A stretch of 64,000 nt of DNA. Source: Branchiostoma floridae. Lineage: Eukaryota; Chordata; Leptocardii; Amphioxiformes; Branchiostomatidae. Below are positions 24,401 to 39,500 of this stretch, in pieces; the first letter of the stretch is position 1, and every line of letters begins with the position of its first letter. Below the pieces are notes generated by a model that had not been told where the DNA came from, ran no database searches, and worked only from the letters and a program-made list of their open reading frames with translations. The stretch is from assembly GCF_000003815.2 (NCBI RefSeq), contig NC_049996.1, positions 8,272,095-8,336,094 on the forward strand, given 5' to 3'. The translations under genes were made by a program, and so were the position numbers.

Positions 24401-27400
24401 CGTGGTGTTGTCAAAACTCTCATTCTGTATGATTCCGGGTTCAACTGGGGTGAAGTCAACCTTCACCGGTCGAGAGGTCAGGATGCTAATGTATCCTAGC
24501 AACAGAATATTAAAATATTAAGTTACATCTGATTCAACAAATCATATAGTGATCACATTTTTCTCAGTCATTTAACAGTCTGCAGCTGCCTTTTGAACAT
24601 GATAAAAATAATCTAATAGTGCATCTTTACTCAACTATGAACAGGCAATTTCTTTCATCACATCTTGTACTACCTGTGCATGTATTTGTACAAAATGTAT
24701 GTAACACACCAGCTTCACAGGCATGTGGCAGGGCAGCAACTGGTTATATCATTACACTTAACAACTGTCAACATCCTAACCTTTGCACATAAAGTTGACA
24801 GTACTTGGTGCAATAACTTCCACTCTAAAATAGTTCTACATACAGGTATGTTAAATCAACAAAGACTAAAAGTTTACAAGTTTACACTTACCAAGATCAT
24901 TTGTCAGATGGTAGTTGAAGTAGTACAGCTGGCCGTGCTGCAACTCCAGATCAGTGTGGCTAAAAGTAACCGCTTTGCCGATCCCAAGTCGTTCAAAATA
25001 GTGCATATGCCCAATCTGTAAAAAACAAGACAGGAAAAGTAAATAGTAAGTTTTATTGCAAATTCTTGCCCGAGGGCTAATTGCAAGTGAGAAAAAATGA
25101 CATTCAAATAATGGTTAACAGTATACTAAGCGACTACTCTAGTCTAACTTAAACTAGTTAAAGATGTATCTAATTGGGTTTGACTTCTTTTTCTGAGACA
25201 GTGGAAGACGAAAGATCCCATTTTTTCCGTAAATGTAATTTTAATATCAATTCATTCTATTGTTTAATATATCATAGTTAAAACTGATATTTGAAGATTC
25301 ATGTCTTGATTGTACACTGTACGTTATTTTACCTTGGCATGAATATTTTTGGTTTCTGACATGTGGTTTTGTGGCTCAGAACATAAATCAAGAAGCCATG
25401 GATTGATTGTTATTCATGCATGTATTTTGTGCACATGAAAAAATCGTTAAATTCATAGTATTACACAGTCATATAAAAGCAGTTGAATTTAGCAGATTTT
25501 GTTTGAACTGCAGTAACTGTTGCATTTTGTATGGGACTTTGAAATAGAATTACTTATCAAATAAGGAAAAAAATTGATGATTTACTTACAATATGTAGCA
25601 GCACTCCATACCCTTTAGCCTCTTCCGCAAGCAACTGTCATGACTCATAGTTGAAGCTCAAGCACCTCATAGAGTTGTACTAATGGCTAACTGCTAACTC
25701 CAGGGTATGTTATTACTGATACTAAAGGGTTAATGCCCCGGCCCGAGGTGTATATGGTGAGATAATCCCTGGTCAGGTGCGATAACCACCGAATAAACCA
25801 CCGAGTGAGCGTAGCATCGACACCGGCACCAGTGTCGATGCAAATCGACACCGGTGCCGGTGTCGATTCATTCTGACCAATCAGGGGAGCGATACCCACC
25901 TGCCTGACCTGAATCTACGTGTTATGGCATCATAACCAACGTGGAACGGGGCCTTCTGATTGGTCCGCGGCGCCTGGCTATATGATAATACTGGTTAACT
26001 GCTATAATCCAGGGTAGATAATTAATTTACTCACAGTGTGCAGCAGCACTCCATATCCTTCAGCCTCTTCCAAGAGCTCACACCGCCCGCTCTCTCCGTA
26101 GTCATAGTTGAAGCTTACCGCTTACCTGTCCCTTGACCGGGGGTGGTCGTGGTGGCACTTAGCAGCTGCAGAGCACACCTCACTCCATCTCACCCTGAAG
26201 TACCTGATAGTGTAGTACCTCATACTAATGGCTAACTGCTATAATCCAGGATAGATAATTCATTTACTCACAGTGTGCAGCAGCACTCCATATCCTTCGG
26301 CCTCTTCCAAGAGCTCACACCGCCCGCTCTCTCCATAGTCATAGTTGAAGCTGTAGCACTTCAGTGGAGGGAACGACAGACAGTCGGCGGCACATTTCCC
26401 AGGACTCGAGTACCCCTCCGTGACTTGGAACGGTGTCGACATCAACTTGCCAAGCTGAGGAGACGCGAACTTCGTAAGAGCGACCAGCTCAGCGTTCGGG
26501 TCGCTGGTCTTTGCTATGGCTCTTGCTGGCGGGTCCTGAACCTCTGACCACGGGAAGGTCTGGTCACCAAAGATGCCACGGCCAAAGCCAACACCCTCCT
26601 GAATGGAACAGAATAAGATGATATTATTATAAGATTATTGTGTAGAATCATACCCATTTGCATTGCATTCAATTTGGTTAATGACTGGACAGCACTCACA
26701 CTCAGCCAGGGCTGCCCAACAAACCTGTGGCTATTAAAGAATACTGTAACATTACATTAGAAATGGAATTTGGGCAATCAATAACAAGGTTTTCAGTACA
26801 TCTTGAAACTTAATATGCACATAATAATCTCAATCATTCCTAACCTTTCTCTCAGTCAGAGGCGTCTCATCCACTGCCATACCAGAGGCCTTCAGCACGT
26901 TCGGGTTGCTGGTGGTGACGAAGTCTGGGTTCACCCGCCCCGCAGGGGGGGACAAGTCATAGTAGTCCAGGCTGCAGGTCGCACTGGCCGAACCCCCTCC
27001 TGAATTGGTTGCTTTGACGGTGAAGAACAGAGGGATGCGTTCCGGTAGAACCTAAAGAAATAAATAAATGCAAAGGAGCATGGCAGAGTATTAAGTAAAA
27101 CTCAAACACCTGGACCAGTGCAGGTTAGGTGCATGTAGACACCAGAAATACCTGCACAGCTCCAGTTTTACGTGCACTAACCTGCTTAATAGTATTTCAA
27201 GCCCTGAACATAATAATCCTATTATAGCCTCTTCAAAATGCCACAAGTGATCAGCACCTTAAAGTTTCACAGTCGATCCTTACCTGATCAACGATAGACG
27301 ACGGGCCGCCCAAGTCGTTGTCCTGGGCCAGGTCACTCCCTCCTTCGAACGTGCCAATACTGTAAGTAACGGTCACCTCACTTTTATCGTCGTCTGCGGC

Positions 27401-30400
27401 AATGGCAAGCTGAAACGCTGGCTCGGTGTAGTCACGACCTTTAACCTGATAGACAGTGCAGCTACTGGTCACGGCAGCGCGTCTTGCTACACCACCGCTT
27501 GACTGGTGGAGGGTACAAGGGAAAGATGCGCGGGAATGAATGACTAAAATATATCAGGAAATGTTTTAACTGCTGTGTTGGACACCTGATTGGATGTGTA
27601 AAGTTCTTGGTAAAATTCTTTGCATTGAATAAGAATTTCAGCTGTGTTGTTTGTAAACATTGCAGCTCTCCTCTCGGGTTTGTAATTGCATTTTTTTTGT
27701 TGTCGTTTCTAGATCTATCTAGATTAAAAAACAGCTTACCGTACGGTAGTCAATTCTTCAAACTCCTAGCAACCCCCTACCTTTAAAAATTTACACTGCT
27801 ACTGAAAAAGCAAGTAAACTTGAAATAATGGTAAAGCAATGGTACACTGTAGTGTCGACCCCTAGTGTACCAACCCCTAGTGTTGACATTGATCATTTTT
27901 AAGTCAATTAAAATCACTAATTACAACAAACTACTCACCGCTGTAGTGACACTCTTGAACTGCGGAGGCGACTCATCCTTCTCATTGCTGACCGTGTTGA
28001 AGATGTTTGCCGTGATGGTCGGCGTCTGGTATGACCAGAGCAACTCCTTGATGATAACCTCCTCGATCGTTGTAAAGAGGAGGTTTATAGTCAATTTGAG
28101 AATAACATGAAGCTCAAGCCGGAGGGGTATAAGCTCCAGATCCATTCGGCATCTGAGAAGAACAAAATGAGAAGACAAAGTTAGGATTTTGAGTCAGTTC
28201 AAAATGGTTTTATTTGACGTTTATTTTAAACTAGTTTGAATATTGGACAATAAAGTCATTTCACTTTGTGGTAACCTCACTCACTCACACTCTTGATCAC
28301 TATTTGGTGAGTACACTGACTTGCATGTACACACAATTTTGTACATTGTGCACAGACAATGGGTGGGTTGACACGTGCATATATATTCAAGCCTGTATAA
28401 GGTTCTTGCTGAATTCTTTAAGAAATAAAAATAGCCTGTACCAGGCTCCACAGGTTGTTGCTAGTAAGAAAAATTGCAAAATTTAATATAGACACAATTT
28501 CTATAAACATGCCAGAGGAGTTAGTTGTCCAAGGAGTATGGTGTGCAACGAACTAACTCCTCTAGCATTTTATCTGGCTACATTTGTCTACTATTTTGCT
28601 GGTGACCTGTGGAGCCTATAGTAGAGGCTAAGACTTCCCTACAGACCTCATACAGCGACTGTTATAAATATATACACTCGTGTGAACCCGCCATCATGTT
28701 ACAATGTTGAGCTAAGTTTGAGGTTTCACAACCAGCATACAAAAAAAGACTAAACGTAACATTTCCAAATTCTTGCCCAAAAAATTTCCCCACTGTCACC
28801 GAAAGATAATAAAGCCTCTGAGTTAACACTAGTTCACCTTTATCCGCAGGGTAACCTATATCCATTGTTTTTAAAAACAGGGTAATTAGGGATTATCAAC
28901 TTGATGTAGGGATATCAAATTGCAATGTTTGGAAACAACTGCAATTTAAAACCACCGTTTGTCAACATGATATCCCTAAATACTAAGCATTTGAAAACAA
29001 CGGATATACTGTAATTCACTTTGTCTTCTCGGTACCAAATTTTCACGGTCTGAGAAAATTTAACTTGTTCTTGGAACTAAATGTTCACTGTCGCGGCAGG
29101 TGCGCATAAAAAAAGGCTGTGATTTATTTGTTATCGGTTATGATAAGTTCACGTTAAAGTCGTCACCGTGAAAACCGTGAACATAACAGTACATTGAAAA
29201 AATCAGGAATTACAGTAGGTGAACTTGCGGATAAAGGTGAACTAGGATCAAAGGAAAGGTGTTATGATTTAATGGCTTACGCGACATCCAGGGGAAACTT
29301 GCTGAACCCAACCTCAGCCTTTGTAGGAAACTTGGTAGTCAGCAAATAGCCGATGAGCTTCAGCCCAGCTTTGAAGAGGAAAAGGTTGATACTAAGCTCT
29401 CCGGACACGTATGCACCGAGCTGAGGCGTGGCCGTTCCCTGAAACAGACAATCATTAAATCGTGAATAATTTCATCCGGTGGGTAAATCCGTGGTCAGGA
29501 CCTCATCAGGACTTTTTCAGAGCATAGGGGCAAAGCCACCTGCAGCATTCAAAAGCCTTGTGGTATTAGTGATAAAATCCTCCCCCAAAAAAAATTTAAA
29601 TTCATAATCCTCATATGCAGAAACAAACTAAGTACATACATGTGTACATGTATTTCCTGCAATTTGATGGCCAAAATTTAGCGAAATAAGACATTTCTAA
29701 CCTTTGTCACAAACAGAAATAGAAAATAGTCCCCTTCACAAGCTGAAACACCAGGTCCAAATCACAGCATACATATATCAAATCAGTGTAGGGACCATAC
29801 GCTGAGAGAACACTGAAACTTTTGAAAATCATCTGGCATGAATGTTGAGGTGAATTTTTCTCACCAAATCCTCTGGGCAATACTAATTGGATCTACTGGG
29901 TACCACCCTCTGTAGTAATCACTGGCTCTATCTTTTTGCTTACAAGGGTCTGAACAACGATCAAAATATTATGTCCCCTGTTAATTTTACAGATTATCAT
30001 TTGCATTAGATATATAAGGTAGAAACAACTATAGATAGAACTAAATAATATATATGCAGTGTATGTAGTCACAATATCAGCTTAAGTTTAAGATGTCTGG
30101 GGACCCCATTGTATTGCTTTTGTTGCAATTTCAATAAAGTAAAGTAAAGTAAAGTTAATATAAGTAAAGACAAGAGAGAGCATCTTACCACTGCCTTCAT
30201 CGTCATGAAACAGAGCTGGATGCCACAGGTTATCTTCCAACTTCCCCCCGAGGCAAACTCTGTGAAAAGAGAAAAACAATCATGATCATGTTAGGGCTTT
30301 CTAAAAAAGCATTAAGACTAAGAGTCTTCAAATAAAAAGATCTCTTGTATGTCATTTAGATACAGGATTACAAATCTGAAGGTGTTAAACACTAAACATG

Positions 30401-30538
30401 CACATGCACACACACATGCACACATGCACATGCACACACACGCACATGCACACACACAAACACACACACGTGCACATGCACACACGACACACATGTGCAT
30501 AATGCACACATACACACGCACATGCACATGCTCGCACA

Positions 30539-30577
<39 letters not shown>

Positions 30578-33500
30578 CACACACGCACATGCACACACAC
30601 ATGCATACACGTGCACACACACATGCAAACACACAGTGTCACACACACACAGAAACACAAATACATGAATGTACAACAAGTAAATATTTACCGAACGACA
30701 GTGGAACTGGCCCGACCATGAAATTGAAAACAATCTTGAAGAACTGCTTGTCGTATGGACCGTATAATTTCTGTCCGCGCATGCAGATGTCGAAGCTGCT
30801 GAACTGTCCATTAAACAGTTTTCCCAGGAGATTGTTCATAGCCTCCATGACCTGAATGGAACAAATTATTACATCAATTATAAAATCAGCTACCTGGAAA
30901 AAAATAACGTGCATTATGGTGCAACTGCGTGCAGAGGACATGCCAAATTACAAACAAATGCGGCAAAGGGAACATGGAGATATAGGTGTGAACACTCATC
31001 ACATCAACCAAAAATAATAGTCTGTTGTTGGAGGTTACCTTCCGTCACAGAGTAACAAAGATCAATCATGGCATTGTACGTACATATGGAAGTTAGATCG
31101 TATCATACCCGGGACGTATTTTAAATACATTTGATGACAAGTACGTGACTGATTTATCTCTTTAACCACAAAAAGTTTATTCTTATTTTAATGATTAATC
31201 AAAACGAAAATCAACAATCACACAATTACAGTTTACATAAAGTTTATACCAGGTGTGTTCATGCAGGAAATGGTACATGACTCTTATACAATGAAAGCAT
31301 CAACTCACCAGCTCTAGATATGCTGTACGAAGTTCTGTCATAAGGGCGGCAATATTGAACCCGCCTGGATTTTTTATGGCCACAAGTTCCTTTATCTCCG
31401 TCATCGTCTTTTGTTTTAGGGCAGCCATATCTAAATGGTTACAGGGAAAAAGTCTGCTTTAGAACAAAAGATTCATAAAAGACTTAGTGATCATTCTTAT
31501 GTAAACAATTTGTCATATCATTTGCACAGTGCATTTTATACTTGTTAACTTTACTGTTATACAGTAACTAATGTTTGGGATTCTTGGGTTAAGCTCTCAA
31601 AATGGAGATACAATTTCATGTACAGTAACAACACCAATCTAAACTAGAAAGGCCGACATTTGCTTAAGAGCAAATACAGCATATTTCAGCCATACCCCTT
31701 TCCACGCAACATTGGACTGTTCCAAATCACCCCTGCGCAAAAATGGAACATCCTCTTAACAGCACATTATCCCCCAAAGTGGACTGGTATTGTGAATTGA
31801 TTCCAGGTAAAAACAGAGCTTGCTTCTATTTTTCAGAAAATGACAATAATCACACCTTCCATTCAGAAAATTTTCATCATGACTGAAAATTGTTGAATGA
31901 CTTCATGTAATGTCATTAACAATTTTCAGTACGATAACTAGGTGTAAGTTTAAAAAAGTATAAGCTCCTTGTGATGTGGGTAGATTTATTATTGCAGTGA
32001 ACTTTTTTTATTCAAGTAGGGCATACGATTTAATAATTATCAAGCAGGTGCAGGTATACTGTAGGAGCGTTTGTTTTCTTCAAGCTGTAAAACTGTTAAA
32101 CTGTTTTACTTTGTATGCAATCAGCCATCGAGCCTATTCTTATTTTAGTTTAACAACTTCCTGCCAGACCCGGAAGATACGATTGAACCTTGTTCGAGGA
32201 TTTATTTTCGTCTGTCTGGTCAGTCTGTTCATACCCTGGCGCTGAGAGTGTTTTATTGGGCTGAAACTCTGGCAGTTTAAAGTTACTTACAATGTAAATG
32301 TTCAAAGTTTATGTCAAGCAACAACAGCACTAGCAAATGTGGCCACTATAGACAGGTGGTCACTATAGAGAATTAATGCTGATCTATTGACTAGGAGCCA
32401 TACGTTACACATGATTTCAGTACACTGATCATTAATCATATAAACATTGCACAGGTAAGCCAATTGTTTAGATGTACAATTAAGTTCAAATAATTCTGAA
32501 GAGAAATATTGATGAGAAAATAATCATTCTCGCCACTGTCTTATAATTACGTATCAAAACTAAACGCAGATTTTCTAACTAACGCACCTTTCGCCGACTT
32601 CATCAAAGGACCGCCGGCTATCAATCAAACACGGCTGTTGATTAGACTTAGAGTCATGTGCTGTGTGCCAGTTGACAGCGAACTTCATGCTACGTGATGT
32701 TTTACATTGCTTGGACCTTCTTTCCTACAGCGGTGCTTCTACAAAATATTTAGACTGTAACACTGAGTCCCACATGTTTTATAGAATAGAATTTGACGCA
32801 GAACAGCATTTTTTGCTGGGTATTTTTCTTGAAACATGTCCGTAGGAATATCAGCGAGGCGGCGACGTAGGGATATCAGACCGTCAACAAAAGTCGCACG
32901 GCGGCTAACGGCGCAGCGAAGATACTAGCGCTATAAATAAGCGCTTCAACTAAGGATGGCAACCCGTACAATATTTTTGTATACTGTTGAGCTAAGTAAA
33001 GTTTGTTGTTTATGAGGTTTTAGTTGTCTTTGAAGCTTTGACCCGAAATATTTTAAAGTCAAACTGCTGAAGAGAAGTAAGTGACTGCTACGATTATCGT
33101 AGATATGGCCCTAAAAAAACTGATAAAAGAAGCCTTCCCAATAGTCTAAAATGCAAGAGCTTCCGGGGGGGCTTCGCCCACCTGGGTCCCCCCCACAGTG
33201 GCCCTGCCCCTGGACCCCGCCAGGGACATTCGGCAGCCCCCGGACCCCTGTCCGACGCTTTGAAAAAATCCTGGCGAGAAGTCTGTACGGCCTGAGTCTT
33301 CAAGTTAACGTATTGTGTGGTCCCGCTTATGAATAATAATTAGCCTTCGCTTTCCTCTTCGCTGATTGGCTGAACCATTAATTGAATTAACTCTTCCTGC
33401 CGGCTAGACGCAGGTGCAGATGTCGGCTCTGTGGGGTGAACGTCCGAAAGGTCATGGCATGGAGAACGAAAGAAAACCAATTTCCCCCAAAAAAGTGCTG

Positions 33501-36500
33501 TAATTAAGCCTTTTACAGTACTTTACGCCAAAAATTTCACTTGGATCATTTTACCAACTATCTTATGCCTATCTATACCAAATGTTACTCATACCAGGGT
33601 ACAGGGGTGCAAAATATACCGTTATAAGACCGTCAACAACAGTCGCACGGAGCTAACAGCGCAGCGAAAATACCATCGCTAGCGTTTCAACTTCGGATAA
33701 CAAGTTATAAGTACTGTTGAACTCAGTAACGTTAAAGTTTGTTTTTAGTTGCCTTTGATGGTTTGACCTGAAATAGTGTTACGCTAAACTCCTGAAGAGA
33801 AGTTAAGTGACTGCTGCGATTATCATAGATATGCCCCTAAGAACTGATACAATATAAAGCCTTCTGAATAGTCTAAAATGCGAGAGCCTTAGGCGGGCTT
33901 CGCTCCCCCTGGCGGGAACACTGCTATATGCGGGATCATGAGGCCCCGCTTATGAATATTAATTAGCCTTTGGCCTCCTCTTCGCTGATTGGCTAGGTCT
34001 TTGATTCAATTAACTCTCCGGCTGACGCGCACAGGTGTGGCTCTGTGCGGGGTCACGGAAGGTCACGTCAGGAGGCCAAAAGAAAACAAATTTCCCCTCA
34101 GAAAAGTGCCAAAATTAATCATTTTAAAGTTGTTTATGTCAAAAATTTTACTTGAATCTTGTTACCAAGTATCTAATGCCTATCTATTCCAAATTTCAGG
34201 TCATTTAATTGTAATACCAGGGTACAGGTGCCAAAAGTGTCCTTTTTTGGTCAAAAATTGGCCAAAAATTGCAAAAATAAGCATTTTGTTGCACTGTACA
34301 CCAAAAGTGTTATTGAATTTATATGAAGGGATTATCAAGGCACATCTGTGTCACATTTCAGCTCATTCGGTTGCAATACCAAGGTACAGGAGCCAAAAGT
34401 GTCCTTTTTTGGTCAAAAATTGGTCAAAAAATCGCAAAAATGAGCATTTTGTTGTACTGTACACCAAAAGTGTTATCGAATTTATATGGGGGCATTATCA
34501 GGGCACGTCTCTGTCAAATTTCAGCTCATTTGGTTGTAATACCAGGGTACAGGGGCCAAAAGTGTCCTTTTTTTTGGTCAAAAATTGGTCAAAAAATCGC
34601 AAAAATAAGCATTTTGTTGTACTGTACACCAAAAGTGTTATCGAATTTATATGAGGGCATTATCAAGGCACATCTCTGTCAAATTTCAGCTCATTTGGTT
34701 GTAATACCAGGGTACAGGGGCCAAAATATACAGTTTTGGTCTAAAATTGACCAAAAAATCTCAATAAAATCATTTTAGAGGCAGATATGAAAAAACTGAG
34801 AAAAAAGCATCAAGGTATTGGCCCATTCTACCCCTGTGCCAAATTTCAGGTCATTCGGTCCAGGAACGGCGGAGATGAATCACTTTGAAGATTTGACAGG
34901 AGAAGAAGAAGAAGAAACATTACGAATACAATATATTTCACCATACTATGTATGGCTGAAATATAATTATACGTACTTTCTGATGCAAACTACCATACTT
35001 ACAGTCTACTTAGTATAGTGGTTTGCATATAACTCTATAGAAAGATGACAAGAGCTTTTTAAATAGATTCTGCTGTGTATACATGTAGTAAATTGATGTA
35101 ATTGCTAGTAGTCATCATTGGTTGTATTCTGCAACATAAAAAAGGATAGTACCTAATATTTTGGTTGCAGCAGCAGGCGCCGCTTTCTCCTTATTAGTGC
35201 ATGCCGTTGTGGCCGCCGTCAGGTCAAAGGTTACTTGCTTGAATACTTCTGTCCATGGTATACAGGCCATCGCTCCACACATGGAAACCTTCAGGTCAAA
35301 TGTCACTGTGGTGCCACGATAAGGCTTCATTATAAGATATCCCAACGAGACCACGACCGGATCATGGATATCCAAGTTAGCTACAATGGGTCCACCGAAT
35401 TTCTCCGCTGAAAGTGAAGAAAGATCATGATTTAATCCGTGAATAGTTTCATCAGGTTGGTACGTCACTGAATAAATAGACGTTTTACACAGCCATTGCT
35501 TATATTCTCACCGACGTTTCGGTGACCGTCTGTCACCTTCTTGTGGGCAATTCAGTCTGGTTCACATTGTACTGCAGGACAGGTGTCGCTGCTCACAGTT
35601 CAGATGCAGTCACAAAACATAAAGTATTTCCATATTATGTACAGACAGCTTTATGCAAAATTTACTGTGCATAAAATTTTAATCATGATTCAAATGAATG
35701 ATCCACTTACAGATAAAGGCCTAAAATAACCACAGAATAAATAATAATCAATTTACAGCTGTCAACAAATACACAATTAACATACATGCAATACTATACT
35801 AAATGGAAAAATGTGTGAGTATCAACGAAAGCTTGTAGTAAGTGGGTGTTCAAGGTACTTTATCAATCTTAAAAAAGCTCTACAACATTCAATGAATCTT
35901 CCTAATAGTATGTTGGGAACAAAAAATCTTTTTGCATTCACAGAAATATGACATAAGATGCAACTAAATCAACTTAGTGATCTCGGTCACTTTCAATTTC
36001 TATTATTGTCACTGACATTTGAACAGTATAATCTTTGCTTTTAACAGTTTAGTATCGTGTGAATAGTTTCAAGGGAAATCAAACTCTTTCGCTTTATTCA
36101 TTAAACAGGCACTGAGTGCCACTGACAATTACCATTATAGACAAAGACAGGGTACATTGACCTTCATTCAGATTTGATAAATAGATATTAACTATGATTA
36201 ATTTCTCTTGCAGTGTTACTTTTTTTTCTATTTGATATGTAACAGTTATGTACATTTATGTCTGGGATTACCCCCCAGGGCACATTGAAAACCGCCAATT
36301 CAATGGCGATATATCACCCCTGGTCAAGTAAATAAATAAACTAACAAACAAACAAACTAAATGCTCACCGATTTTAACCTTTGAAGTATTGAAGGTCCTT
36401 TGGAAGGCTCCAACCTGTAGGGTTAGAATCTTGGTGCAGGGGTCTAGTTTGAGTGACGCTTCAAAAACACGGCGGAAGACAGTAAAGACGAGCTCCACGC

Positions 36501-39500
36501 AACACCGGATATGATAGCACCCGTCCTTAAACGCACACCCTACCCCTCCAGGGATATGTGGGTGGTGTTGGGGGCAGGCTGAAAATGCAAAAGTGTAAAA
36601 AAAAGTTATGTAAAAAACAATACATAGACATCTGTTCGTCACCCCAGAAGCCCTTGCAAGATTAATCAATATTCATGAGCATCTCATCGGCTACGTTATC
36701 AGAGACTCTTTTTGTCTTGCTGTTTTCGGCAGAATTACAGTTACTGTTAGTATCTAACCTAAAAATGCTGCAACTTATGGCATTGGAGATTCACGCAGAG
36801 CTCTTTACTGAAAGATTCTGCATTTTCCTTCTTGTAATGTGACTCAGAGTCTTACATAATTAGGGTACCCGATAGATGTTACCTGCACTAGGAGCCCTGT
36901 AGCGTTTGAGCTTAGCCTCACGAGAACCATTGAGTGCTAAGCCTTTAGCTTTCAATGCCAATTTCAGTGAGCCGTCATCTAGAGTAGAGGATGCCACACA
37001 TCTTCCTCCCCCTAGTAGGTCCTGCAGAGGGAATAGGAAGGAAATTTCAAACCTTAAGACAAGAGTAAGATGCTGGAATACATTGGAATGGTTTGGTTTG
37101 GTTTGATAGAGATCTCCAGTAGTGACTGATAATATCATTTTCACTTGAGTGAAGTGAGGAAAGTCGTGTAAAGTGCCTTTCCCATTAGGGCACAAGATCG
37201 GTGACATGGCAAGGTTCGAACTCAGGACCTTTTGAGCCTGGGCATAACACACTGCCATCTACAGCAGTGCTTTATTTACAATGCATCATTTCATTTATGA
37301 CAGTTTTCTAAGATTCCTGGGGGGCAAACCACAAAATGAAATAGAATATATACATAAAATCCATTTTGATATCATAACACAACATAACATAACATAACAT
37401 AACAGATCAGAAATAACTTCTTCAACAACAATTAACTAATTGATTAATTAATACATACCTCTAACATGTCAAGTGCGCCTTGAAGTTGCTTTTGTAAGTC
37501 TGTAAGTCCAACTTTTCCCAGCAGTTTAAGAACTGCAGCGACTTTGGTATCCTTGAATCCTGAGAGAGCTGGTCCGATTTCAGACAGTGGTGGCAGTCCC
37601 AGTTGTGCCGTGAGAGCTGCATTAGAATAATAATATATGTGTGTTAAAGGGCGTACATGTATGGCACCAACATAGAACATATTTTTAGTAATACTATTAA
37701 AAAAGAATAGTAGCACCCAATGAATGTTTACACCAAATAGACACCATTTTGATTCAGCTCTTGATTCTTGCCACCAGGTAATCAGATTAAATAATATTCA
37801 ATGTTTATTCTTATAATAATGATTTTATTAAATGCTCCAGTTTCTTAGTGTATTAATGTTACATGTACACATGTATGTCTGTGTATTAATGTGTGGATCA
37901 CAGAACCAGCCTACCACTGCATGTGACCCACCTCAGTCTATTGTATTAGTTGCAATTCTGATAAATCAAATCAAATCTGATTCAACAATTCATGTAAATA
38001 TTGGTCAAATGACTTAAGATCATACTTGGTCCGTTTGCCTGCAGCGCTAGTTGCGTAGCTGACGCCTCCCTCTTTTTTCGTTTTGAAATGGGTGTGACAT
38101 CGTTTGTATTTGGTGGTGGAGCACGGGCTGGGGTGGTGTTCTTGTTTCCAGGTCCCTTGGTCAGCGAGCCCTTTACAAATGTGATGCCCTATTGAAATAT
38201 GAATGCATGAGATTCAATGAACTTTTTTATTTCTCGACAGTTGAACGTCAGGATACAACGTATGGCAACAACTGCTGAACAACAGTACTACAAGGTTACA
38301 TACAGACACACAACAACAAAATATTATCGAATAACGGTCAAGGGCCTGAACTGATCTGAACTTTACATGATTGTGTGCCTTCTCTGCTGTAACAGAATAC
38401 ACATGTCATCAAGCACAAATCTTTAGAAATCCCCAACCCTCTCTGTAAACCACAAAACCAATCGATCGCGAGCAAATAAATACAATGTATAAGAACTAGG
38501 CTATGGATGAGGGGAGGCAGTGGTACTACTAGGAAGATCACCACAAATGAGACTCATAGGCCTGGGGGAAAAAGCCATGGGGATGACCCCATAAGAAAAG
38601 GACTGACAACATAAGGGAAGATCTCCATGTCCTCAATTTGCATAGTGCCAACCCCAAAAAGCTCAGGCCATTGACCACTTCTTGGCACTAAACTAATGCT
38701 TGATGTGGCAGCATCTCTTCTCCCTAAGTCAGAAACATTGAGCTTGAGCAAGCTCAACTAACTGACCCAATAGGCGAAGCAGGGGTTACGAGGCTGCTCG
38801 GGAAATTCCCTACCACATTAGGCCAGAATGGTTTCATCCGCTCACACCCAGAAGGTCCCATACTCTTTTTGACAAGTATGGTGGGTTCTTTTACGTGCCC
38901 AAGTATGGCTCTAACCCTAACATGGGACCTCCATTTAACATCCGGAAGGATGGCCCTACTAGCTGAAGCTAGGTACTAATTTTTCACCTGAGTCAGGTGA
39001 GGAAAGTTGCCTTTTCCAAGGGCACAAGATCAGTGACATGGTGAAATCTAACATGCAAGCACGTGCAAGCACGTCTAACACAGGCCTGACGGGGAACAAC
39101 AGATGTTAAACCTGATAGTGTGCAAGTGTGTAAGTTTGCAGCCTATAGGTCACCCATCCTGATAGTAGTTCGAATCACTCTGACGTTTATTATACTCTGC
39201 TATTCCAGCAGAAAACATAGAAGGGGTACTATCTGGATGGTATCCAGGCTAGTGTGTCCGTACCACCAACCAGCAATATGACAGTGATCAGTTTGCAGCA
39301 TGTCCGTAGCCAGGGCACCATCTGGATAGTACATGTACATGTAGTTCGCGTTTACTATACACTACTAGTATAATACTACACTGTAAGTTGCTCCTCGTTC
39401 TGACTTTTGTTACACACTACATTTTGTATATAAAGTCGCTTCCAGAAGCGAACACATAGGAGCGAACTACTATCCGGTTGGCACCCAGGTAAATAGCATG

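Noticed and set aside
30318-30855. Long open frames on both strands, rich in Cys/Val or His/Thr
   Set aside because: They follow the CA/TG microsatellite; only the part overlapping v28 (30692-30851, minus) is coding, in its own frame.
33989-34778. Plus-strand open frames of 151 and 221 codons
   Set aside because: They read through the 163-bp tandem repeat and give the same peptide repeated; no splice sites or domain.
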